From JBIOJM01 sp044450785 (GTDB lineage: Bacteria > Planctomycetota > Planctomycetia > Isosphaerales > Isosphaeraceae), in NCBI GenBank assembly GCA_044450785.1, contig JBIOJM010000292.1, positions 1-13,192 of the forward strand: a stretch of 13,192 nucleotides of DNA, given 5' to 3'. Shown here one piece after another: positions 1 through 7,400 of the stretch. The translations under genes were made by a program, and so were the position numbers. Position 1 is the stretch's first letter, and each line of letters opens with the position of its first letter. Below the pieces are notes generated by a model. The model made no database searches and was not told the DNA's origin. It was given only the letters and a program-made list of their open reading frames with translations.

Positions 1-510
1 CATCAGCTCGATGTTGGCCCGCTCGGTAATCACATGGTAGACCCAGTTTGGGTTCACGTAATGGGCGAAGATCCGCTCGTCGAGGTCGCGAGCCTGCGCG
101 TCGGTGATGCGGTCGAAATCGACGTTGTACAGGTCGGCAAAGGCCGGGAGCTGGTACCGGTAGACGCTCGTGGCTCGTGCGTCGTCGAAATCGTGCTTGG
201 CCTTGTCCCACCAGGCCGTGAACGGCATGCCCGGAGTCCAGGCGGTCAAGGGGTGGACGCCGGTGAAATAACTGTTCCGCCACAGGCCGGCCAGGTTCAT
301 TCCCCGGCCGCGCTGGGTTTCCACGTAGCCCGGCAGACGGTCGAACGGAAAGAGATGGTCGTGAGTGTCGATCGCCGGTATGGCGTCAAGCGCCGTCTTG
401 AGCCGGCGGTAAGTCGCCGTGTCGCGCGTTGGCTGGCCCCAGGCCAGGGTGGTCATGAACAGGCTCACGACCCAGCCCCACCGCCTCAGTCCGCAGTCGC
501 GAGCCCTCAT
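1..510 (-). CDS. Secreted amidohydrolase-superfamily protein, N-terminal part (runs off left edge)
   Basis: The reverse strand is open from an ATG at 510 to the window edge, giving 170 residues with no stop. The start is supported by an AGGGGG run seven bases upstream. Residues 1-25 look like a Sec signal peptide: Arg-rich start, hydrophobic core VVSLFMTTLA, likely cleavage after AWG. Mature sequence follows with AIDTHDHLFPFD (residues 46-57). Its H50-x-H52 after a short hydrophobic strand is the usual first metal-binding motif of amidohydrolase TIM barrels. The remaining metal ligands (Lys/His, His, Asp) would lie beyond the edge, so substrate and subfamily cannot be told. It is downstream of the kinase in the same direction with a 55-nt gap, so it may be co-transcribed, but a functional link is not evident. 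The gap carries a tandem 7-bp repeat (CCAAGGA twice, near 543-556). I am fairly sure it is a real gene and moderately sure of the superfamily. Confidence 0.72.
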   Translation of the reverse strand, partial: MRARDCGLRRWGWVVSLFMTTLAWGQPTRDTATYRRLKTALDAIPAIDTHDHLFPFDRLPGYVETQRGRGMNLAGLWRNSYFTGVHPLTAWTPGMPFTAWWDKAKHDFDDARATSVYRYQLPAFADLYNVDFDRITDAQARDLDERIFAHYVNPNWVYHVITERANIELM

Positions 511-565
511 GATGCAACCCCCTGTTCGACTCCCGAGGAAATACCAAGGACCAAGGACTGAGCGT

Positions 566-2464
566 TCACGCATTCGGCCGGTGTTCGTAGTACTGGCTCA
601 AGAGCAGGATGCGTTTGACCTGCCGCGCGACGACGTAGCCGGTCAGCAACAGGGCGGCCAGGAAAATATTGGGGTGTTGAAGGTCGGGGCTCGGCCTCCA
701 GGCGAGGTGGCCTCCCCGCCAGGCGAGCGCCGCGTCGATATAGAGCACGCTGTAGGCAGCCATCGCCAACAGGGTCGTGATCCAGACGAGCCTGATGCGC
801 CACCAGAGCCCGGAGGCTGCGATCAGGAGGGGGTAGCCGACCAAGAGCGTGGCCTCGAATCGGACGAGCGACTCCCCTCCGAGCAGGGCCCTTTTGACTT
901 CTTCGAATAGCTTGAGCTCGATCGAGAGGAACAGGATGTCGGCTGCCGACCAGAGCACGCGGACTCGATCCGACTGCCACCCGGAGCGCATCATTCCTTG
1001 AAAGACGACGGCCGACAGGGCCCAGAGCGCGAGGATTCCCTGAATGGTGTAATGGAGCCGGAAATTCGGTGACGTGGAGACGAAGTAGTAGTTGTACTGA
1101 GCGATCAGAGCGACGAGTCCCAGGCCGCCGAGCCGCGCGACCAGCTCGGGCTCGCGCCGGTTCCAGCGGCGCAGCCGAGGGATGAACGACGTCGCGTCGA
1201 TCACCTCACCCTGGAGATAGCGATCGAGCTCGCCGGCGAGCGCGGCGGCTGTTGGATAGCGATTCTGGGGAGATTTCTCCAGGCACTTCAAGCAGATCGT
1301 CTCCAGCTCCTTGGGGACATCCGCGCGCAGCTCGCGGGGAGGGTCCGGGTCGCGCTCCAGCACCTGGACAACGGTTTCCATGACCGTGCCGCCGCGGAAC
1401 GGAGGTTCTCCGGTCAGCAGCTCGAAAAAGATCGCGCCCAGGCCGTAGACGTCGGTCGCCGGGCTCAGCCCCTTGCGGACGCCGGATGCCTGCTCCGGGG
1501 CCATGTAGCTGGGCGTGCCCATGATTGCGCCGCTGATCGACAATGTGGATTCCTCGCTGGTCCGCCTGGCCAGGCCGAAGTCCGTGACGTGGGGGCGTCC
1601 CTCGCGGTCCAGCAGGATGTTCGAGGGCTTCAAGTCGCAGTGAAGGAAACCGCGCTCATGTGCGTAATCCAGGGCGCGGGCCAGCGTGGCCATCAGGCGG
1701 GCAGCCTCGTCGGGGTCGAAGGGGGCCTTGTTTTTCTTCCTGGCGCTGAGCTGGTGGGCCAGGCTTTCTCCCTCGATGAGCTTCATGCTGAAATAGGGGG
1801 AGCCTTGAAATTCCGAGACCTCGAAGATCGGCACGATGTTCGGATGGTCGAGGTTGGCGGCCAGCTCGGCCTCGCGTCGGAACCGTTCGCGTTCCTCGGG
1901 TGTGGCCATCTGGCCCGACAAGATCATCTTGAGCGCGACCAGCCGTTTCAAGTCTTTGTGTCTGGCCTTGAAGACGACACCCATGCCGCCCCGGGCGATC
2001 TCTTCGAGCACTTCGTAATCGCCGATGAAGTCGAACGTGGGGTTCGTCCTCGATGGGGAGTCAGCGCGGCCCGCGCCGTGGGGCGAGATGAGCGCGGTGG
2101 GGGCGTTGTGCAGGTCATTGGCTGTCACCGGCACGATACTCCTCAACGTTTCCCGCATCGAGCCGCCCGGTTCGACGGCCCGGGAGAAGATCGCTTCGAC
2201 GCGCGCAACCGCTCCGGAGAACCGCGCTCGATATTCGCTCGGTGTCGGTGTTTCTCCGGCTTCGCGACGGAGCTCGAGCTCGAGGAAGAGCAGCTCCTCG
2301 AAGAGCGCGTCGTGGTCGTCGTGGTCGTCCCGCTCGAGCACGTCTTCGATGAGAGGCCGGCCGCCGGCGCGCCACCTGGTTTCGAAATCCTCGCAGAACC
2401 GATGAATGCGCCGGGCTTCTTCGAGATCGCCTGCGTCATTGTGGTCAGGGACGTAGCCCGGCAT
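566..2464 (-). CDS. Membrane-anchored Ser/Thr protein kinase, sigma-factor partner
   Basis: This 632-residue protein should phosphorylate Ser/Thr residues of partner proteins. Residues 10-100 are an acidic helical N-terminal region (RIHRFCEDFE, then PTPSEYRARF) of a kind common in planctomycete kinases. The Hanks-type domain spans about 150-420: Gly loop ARGGMGVVF (157-165), ATP-binding K179 in VALKM, helix-C E198 in RREA, catalytic D277 and N282 in HCDLKPSN, DFG at 295-297, APE at 322-324, DVY at 338-340 and R402. All key residues are present, so it should be active. The residue before the catalytic Asp is Cys, so it is a non-RD kinase. After the domain there are about six hydrophobic stretches (roughly 444-462, 473-490, 503-518, 537-553, 557-578, 599-616), so the C-terminus is a membrane domain with no recognisable PASTA or WD40 sensor. 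An ATG nine codons upstream (2491) is possible, but the ATG at 2464 overlaps the sigma-factor stop as TGATG and has a strong Shine-Dalgarno, so I chose it. Confidence 0.93.
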   Translation of the reverse strand: MPGYVPDHNDAGDLEEARRIHRFCEDFETRWRAGGRPLIEDVLERDDHDDHDALFEELLFLELELRREAGETPTPSEYRARFSGAVARVEAIFSRAVEPGGSMRETLRSIVPVTANDLHNAPTALISPHGAGRADSPSRTNPTFDFIGDYEVLEEIARGGMGVVFKARHKDLKRLVALKMILSGQMATPEERERFRREAELAANLDHPNIVPIFEVSEFQGSPYFSMKLIEGESLAHQLSARKKNKAPFDPDEAARLMATLARALDYAHERGFLHCDLKPSNILLDREGRPHVTDFGLARRTSEESTLSISGAIMGTPSYMAPEQASGVRKGLSPATDVYGLGAIFFELLTGEPPFRGGTVMETVVQVLERDPDPPRELRADVPKELETICLKCLEKSPQNRYPTAAALAGELDRYLQGEVIDATSFIPRLRRWNRREPELVARLGGLGLVALIAQYNYYFVSTSPNFRLHYTIQGILALWALSAVVFQGMMRSGWQSDRVRVLWSAADILFLSIELKLFEEVKRALLGGESLVRFEATLLVGYPLLIAASGLWWRIRLVWITTLLAMAAYSVLYIDAALAWRGGHLAWRPSPDLQHPNIFLAALLLTGYVVARQVKRILLLSQYYEHRPNA

Positions 2465-2478
2465 CAGGCGACCTCCTC
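2462..2478 (-). promoter_or_regulatory. Shine-Dalgarno and TGATG stop/start overlap coupling sigma factor to kinase
   Basis: On the reverse strand GAGGAGG (2478-2472) lies seven bases before ATG 2464. The A of that ATG is also the last base of the sigma-factor TGA (2466-2464). This is the classic arrangement for translational coupling and fixes the kinase start. It implies that the two proteins are made together from one transcript. Confidence 0.85.
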
Positions 2479-3096
2479 GGTGGCAAGCCATGTCTTCCTG
2501 ATCAGGTCGAGCCGCCGCGCGACGGTCCGGCGCGCGCAGCCGAGCTGGGCCGCGATCTCGTCATTGTTGTAGCCTTCCATCCGGCTGACGGCGACCTGGC
2601 GGAGTGAGTCGTCATCGAGGGCGTCCAGCAGTTTCCGGCACTCCTCGGCCATCATGGCGGCGAACTCGGGCGATGGTCCGGCGGCGGCGATCTGTTCCAG
2701 GCCGGCCAGCGAACCGTCGCCACCATCGAGGTGTTGGCCGAAGAGGACCGCCTCCTCGACGACCCGGCCTCCCCCTCTCTTTTTCCGGCCCTGCCGATTG
2801 GCCTGCGCCATCGCCTTCCGCGCGGTGATCACGACCAGCAAGCGCCACAGGTCGTCGCGATCCGCCAGTTGCGGGAATTTCCCGCGCGCGGCCCCCGCGC
2901 AGAAGCTGTTGAACGCGCTCAAGGCGGCGTCTTCCTCGTCAGCGTCCGCGGTCGCGCGCTTGAGCCGGCTGAGCTTCGCTCGCGCCACCACCACCAGCTT
3001 GGAGAAATAGCGCTCCCACAGCGGCTGTGCGGCCGCCTGGTCCCCCTCCTTCAAACTGCCCAGCCAGCCCGTGATCGAGTGCCCGTCGCCACTCAT
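2464..3096 (-). CDS. ECF-type RNA polymerase sigma factor (planctomycete type)
   Basis: This alternative sigma factor would direct RNA polymerase to a set of promoters. The 210-residue product has a region 2 at about 18-105, with DEEDAALSAFNSF (53-65) and DDLWRLLVVITARKA (81-95) followed by the basic stretch RQGRKKRGGG. A variable acidic linker follows (115-145), then region 4 at about 150-203 with a helix-turn-helix around 178-198 (NDEIAAQLGCARRTVARRL). The wording of regions 2 and 4 is characteristic of the many planctomycete ECF sigma factors paired with Ser/Thr kinases. No anti-sigma factor is encoded next to it, so the coupled kinase is the likely regulator. The frame is open further upstream to 3216, but ATG 3096 has GAGGG five bases before it and gives a normal ECF length. 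ATG 3108 has no Shine-Dalgarno. The upstream extension would be Arg-rich and unlike the family. Confidence 0.9.
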   Translation of the reverse strand: MSGDGHSITGWLGSLKEGDQAAAQPLWERYFSKLVVVARAKLSRLKRATADADEEDAALSAFNSFCAGAARGKFPQLADRDDLWRLLVVITARKAMAQANRQGRKKRGGGRVVEEAVLFGQHLDGGDGSLAGLEQIAAAGPSPEFAAMMAEECRKLLDALDDDSLRQVAVSRMEGYNNDEIAAQLGCARRTVARRLDLIRKTWLATEEVA

Positions 3097-3408
3097 TGGT
3101 GCCCTCATTTCGACCAGAGACGGTCCGGTCTGTTTCGCGGCGTTCCGGTCATGACGCCCCGTCAACCAGCCATTGTAACGTCGAGACGAGCGCGCTCCCA
3201 CGCTTTGGTGGCACATCGCCGGCAGGGTTGATCATTTAAGACACGACGGGCCGGTCGAGCGCTCCCGTTTGGAAAGACAGACCGGCGCCCCCGGCCGAGC
3301 GCGCGTTCCGAATTTTTGACCTGTTACCTCGTGCCAGAGCGATGAGTTGTGATCCATAATTGAGTCTGCGGAATCGACCGGAGAGTGGATCCACCTGGAG
3401 ACGAGGAC
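3097..3408. promoter_or_regulatory. Divergent intergenic region, presumed promoters for both gene groups
   Basis: These 312 bp separate two divergent starts and must hold both promoters. The stretch 3228-3245 and the stretch 3310-3362 are AT-richer than their surroundings. For the rightward genes, CATAAT at 3355-3360 is a one-mismatch match to a -10 hexamer about 48 bases before the start. No good -35 lies 17 bp upstream of it, and the TTGACC at 3316-3321 is too far away (33 bp). Nothing convincing is seen for the leftward genes, as expected if an ECF sigma factor reads its own promoter. I see no gene here. Reading frames crossing it lack a supported start or family resemblance. Confidence 0.35.
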
Positions 3409-4428
3409 ATGTCGAGCCAACCGGACAGTGACGAAATCGGCCGGGACCAGCTCGGTCGCCGGGCCTGGCTGCGGCGGGCCGTGGCCGGTGCGGCCTGTTT
3501 CGGCGGGATCGGCGGGGGCCCGCGCCCGGGCGATCAAGCGCAGGAGCCGACGCTCACGCCGGGACAGGAGGCCGCCAAGGAGCTCGAACGTGCCGTGGCC
3601 CGCGTCAGCGCGGCCACGAGCCGGCCGTTGCATACCGTCTCCTCCGAGCAATATCAGGCCGTGGGCGATGCCGCCGAGCCATTCTTGAAAAACTCCCTGA
3701 GCGACTGCGATCTGATCGCGCGGGATTACCTCGATTATTACCAGGCCAAGGGCTTCGGGGTCAAACGACCCGATCGCCGCTTGACGCTGGTGGTTTTTCT
3801 CGATGAGCGGCCGTATCTCCAGTTCGCCCGCAAGTTCGCCAGGGGCGTGCCGGTGAACGCGTCGGGATTCTACTCGCGTTCCGAGAACTGGCTGGTGCTC
3901 TTCGATTTTCGCAACTTCCCCCAGGGCGAGCGCGGGGCAGCTCGCAAGAACGCGAGGACGCTGGCTCACGAGGCGACGCACCAGTTGACGTTCAACACGG
4001 GATTGGTCAACCGGCAAGGCGACGTGCCGCTCGCGGTCCTCGAAGGGCTTGCCTCGTACAGCGAGACGCAACGGCTCCATGGCCATTACAAACCGGGGCA
4101 GATCAACGGGCCGCTGCTCGACGACATGGCCCACATTCGGCGCCGGGTGGAATGGATCAGGGCCACCGAGCTGCTCACCGACGACCGGGCCTCATTCGGA
4201 CTCACTCTGGACCAGACGCGGCTGGCGTATGCCCAGGGCTGGCTCCTGGTTTATTACCTGATGAACTCGCCCTCCCGGCTGCCGCAGTTTCAAGCCTACT
4301 TGAAAACGATCTACGCACGCACGAACAAGGACCATCGGTACGACGACGCGGAGAGGAATTTCGGCGATCTCGATCGACTCGACCATGAGCTGCGCCGCGA
4401 GGCGATCCTGCTCCAGCAAGCGACGTGA
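3409..4428 (+). CDS. Exported HExxH zinc metallopeptidase candidate (DUF1570-like)
   Basis: The 339-residue product probably acts outside the cytoplasm. Residues 17-38 resemble a Tat signal (RRAWLRRAVAGAACFGG), although the motif is not perfect. C30 is not in a good lipobox. The core carries HEATH at 187-191, the zinc-binding HExxH motif, preceded by a helix (ARTLAHEATH). EGLASYSE follows at 212-219, where E212 is a plausible third ligand of a gluzincin. The strand TLVVFLDERPYLQFARKF (126-143) and a late helical region (AYAQGWLLVYYLM, 273-285) fit the DUF1570 type of protein common in planctomycetes, whose substrates are unknown. A GTG at 3385 would add eight residues, but ATG 3409 has GGAG eight bases upstream. 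It lies 44 nt before the giant membrane-protein gene in the same direction, so the two are probably one operon. The HExxH call is firm, the proteolytic activity is inferred. Confidence 0.82.
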   Translation: MSSQPDSDEIGRDQLGRRAWLRRAVAGAACFGGIGGGPRPGDQAQEPTLTPGQEAAKELERAVARVSAATSRPLHTVSSEQYQAVGDAAEPFLKNSLSDCDLIARDYLDYYQAKGFGVKRPDRRLTLVVFLDERPYLQFARKFARGVPVNASGFYSRSENWLVLFDFRNFPQGERGAARKNARTLAHEATHQLTFNTGLVNRQGDVPLAVLEGLASYSETQRLHGHYKPGQINGPLLDDMAHIRRRVEWIRATELLTDDRASFGLTLDQTRLAYAQGWLLVYYLMNSPSRLPQFQAYLKTIYARTNKDHRYDDAERNFGDLDRLDHELRREAILLQQAT

Positions 4429-4439
4429 CGTGACGTGAG
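4422..4439 (+). repeat. Tandem GACGT repeat creating TGA in all three frames at the peptidase stop
   Basis: Three copies of GACGT followed by GAG place TGA at 4426, 4431 and 4436, one in each forward frame. The first is the stop of the peptidase gene. It is a small repeat that would also stop a ribosome that slipped. It could be chance. Confidence 0.5.
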
Positions 4440-4472
4440 TCGCGCGGGTGCTCCGACGAAAGCGATGTGGCC

Positions 4473-7400
4473 ATGTCCCCCAACGAGATGACGATCGAGC
4501 CGGTGCTGTCGCCCTCCGAACGCGACGAGATCGGCCATCTGGACTATCTGCTCGGGCGGCTGGTGGAGCTTCGGGATCGCGGTTTGATCCCAGCCGAGTC
4601 GTATGCCACGGTGGTTGCGGAGAGTCAGGCTCGCCGCCAGGCGATCGAGCACGCGGGGCGGTACGCCGCCGCGCTTGGCAAGGCACACACGCTCGCCAAA
4701 GGCCAGCCGAAGGATGCCCTGGCGTGGGCGGAGCGGGCTCGTGAGATCGATCCAGCGCGGGTCGAGGCCTGGAAACTGGTGACGGCCCTCAACTGGATCC
4801 TGGAAGAGGACGAAGAGGCCATAGGCCGGTGCGGCGAGGCGGCCGAGCGCTTTCCGCAGTTTCAAGGCGAGCTGGAACGCCTCCAGGGGGAGCGCAAGAA
4901 GCGTGCCGAGGAACGGCGCCGCAAGGCCGAGCGCGCCAGCCAGGAACGCGACATCGAGGATTGGCTCCCGCAGGCGCGGCTGGCCATGGAGGGTCGCCGC
5001 GATGCCGAGGCGATCTCGGTTTGCCGGCGGATCCTGGCCGTTCGGCCCGACCATATCGACGCCCTGGTGGTGATGGCTTATGCCCAGCAGCGGATCGGGC
5101 AACTGGACGAGGCCCTGGAACGTTACAAGGCCCTGGAGCGACTGCAACCTTCCAACACGACCTGGGCACAATGGGTGCGCCGCGTTCAGCTTCGGCGGGG
5201 TGTTGAGCGGCTGACGGGGACGTCGCCCGAGCCCGCGGCCGCACAGGATTTGGGACGAGATCCACCGGCCCGGTCGCGCGGCGGCGAACTGGCCGAGCCG
5301 CCTCCGCTTTCGTGGTCGAGCTTCGCCGGCGAATTCCTCCAGGAACACTGGCAAAAACTGATCCTCTCTCTGGCCGTGCTGCTGATCGTGGTCAGCTCGA
5401 CCGTCGGCGCCTACCTGCTGCTGCGCGACTATCTCTATTCGCCGGTGGGCAAGTGCACCCTGGCGATGGTCGCGACGTTGCTTTTCGCTGCGTTCGGAGC
5501 AGGGCTCATGAGGTGGGGTGCCGGCCGCGCCGGCCGGATGATGCTGGTCGCCACGCTCATCGTCGTGCCGATCCACTTCATGCTGGCCGGTGAGATGAAG
5601 CTCTTGCACAAGCCTCCTCCATCTCACGTGGTGTTCCTGGTGATCGAGGCCGTCGTGCTGATCGGCATGGTTCGCTGGGTGAGCGGCGTGCTCGCGCCAC
5701 CTTCCGGCGCGCGATTGCTGACCGCCGCACTCCTGCTCCTCTCCGTGGGGAGCGCGGCGACGTCGCGGGACTCGCCGATCGCCTGGGAGTTTCAGTTCGC
5801 ATCGTTTCAACTGTCTCCCCTGGTGTTCCTGGGCACGGTCTGGGCGCTCGGCGCGCGGCGGTGGGGCGATTCACGCCAAGAACATCGCGATTTCGTTTAC
5901 ATGATGCTCGGACTGCTCGGGTTCGCGCTGGTGGCTTGCCTGGTCCGCACCGGTGGATATGCCCTCCGCCTGGAACCCGCGCTCTATGCTCTCCCGCTCA
6001 TGCTCGTCGCGATCTCGTGCGTCCACGCGTCGCGCCGGCTCGTGCCTGATGAACCCGACCAAGGGCGCCTGGCCTTGATCCGGCTCGGGGGTTTCGCGCT
6101 GTCGGGGCTCGCCTTCGCGCTCGCCCTGGCCCATCCCCCGGTCTCCTCGCCGCTCTACAGCGGGAACACGCTGGCCGTCTCCTTGGTCGGGCTGGCCCTG
6201 TACGTCGCGTCGTTGCGGACCGAGCGCCATCCGGCGTTCCTCTACCTGGCCGTCGGTGCCGTCGTCGCCGGCCGCGTCGGTGCCCACTACTTCCTGGCCG
6301 ATCGGTTGCACGCGATTGAAGAAGCCGTGAGACAAGTGCTCGGTTATTCCGATCACCTCCCCACTCCATTCCGGGCAATCATCGGCCTGATTCCCAACAC
6401 CGCGCTCGCCTGGTTGTCCCACTGGTTCGTCAAGAACTGGGATGATCGAAGGCTGGCGCGGCACTGCCATTATATCGGTGTGCCCTTATCGATAGCCGCC
6501 TGCGTGTGGAGCGGGTTCGAGCCGCTGGCGGCGGTGATCTGCCTGTCGGGCTACGCGATCTTGTACCTCCTGGCGGTCGGGATCTTCGCCGCCCCTAGGT
6601 TGACCTACCTGGCGGCGGTCGCATTGACCGGTGTTTGCTACTTTGGAACGAGGCTGGTGCCCGGCATCAACCTGGCCGATCAGGCCTTGGTGGCGGCCCT
6701 GCTCGGTTTTGTCTTTTGGGCCGTCCGTGTTGGTTTGCGCCGGTGGCAGGCGGCTCCGGCGTACCACGTTCCCTGGCTCCAGGCCGGACTGGCTGTCGCA
6801 GCCGCGGCGATGATCGCCGCGACCTTGCACCTCGTGTTCCTCGGGGTTGGCTCATGGACCGGAGCCGGGGCGTTCCTGGTCATCACGGCGCTCGCCGTCT
6901 TGCTCAATCGCGAGTGGCCGCGGACCATCTGGTCTCACGTCGCGCTCGTCAGCTTCGTCGAATTCACGATCTGCGGCGTGGGGCTGGCGATGGGTATTCA
7001 GGACCTCAGGGCCTACCATTATGGTCTGCTCTTCATGGCCGATGGACTGGCCATGCTGGCGATCGCCGAAGCCCTCCGCTCCTGGTTGAGCAGGTCCGAG
7101 CTCCGGACCAACGCGGACCAGACCGCCGGTGTGGTCGATCGACGATGGGCCGGTACGTTCCTGGCTGCAATCCCGCGGTCCGCGATCGTCCTGACGTTCG
7201 TGGCCGATTGGCTGGGGCTGCTCAACATCGATCAAACCTGGCTCACCGGGCTGGTGTTTCTGCTCGGATCGGCGTCGTTGTTGTGGCTGACGCGGCTGGC
7301 AGGTCGGCGCAGCCTGGTTTACCTGGGACTGGCCCAGCTTGTGGCGGGTACGCTCGATCTTTCCTCGTGCGCGGCCGGCTGGAACGACCCGATCTTGCTG

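Noticed and set aside
34..561. A 175-codon forward open frame at the left edge
   Set aside because: The reverse strand has a signal peptide and the DTHDH metal motif in an edge-open frame, which explains this stretch better.
1589..2572. A 327-codon forward open frame antisense to the kinase
   Set aside because: It is the complement of the kinase frame, whose motifs are unambiguous.
3428..3508. Lipoprotein signal at C30 of the peptidase
   Set aside because: The residues before the Cys (GAA) lack the usual hydrophobic residue at -3, and the Arg pattern fits a Tat-like signal better.
3232..4134. A 300-codon reverse-strand open frame antisense to the peptidase gene
   Set aside because: It spans the divergent intergenic region and has no Shine-Dalgarno or motif. 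The HEATH frame on the other strand is convincing.
4311..5810. A 499-codon reverse-strand open frame across the peptidase end and the giant gene start
   Set aside because: It runs antisense to two well-supported genes, has low-complexity Arg/Gln/His/Gly composition, and has no family character.
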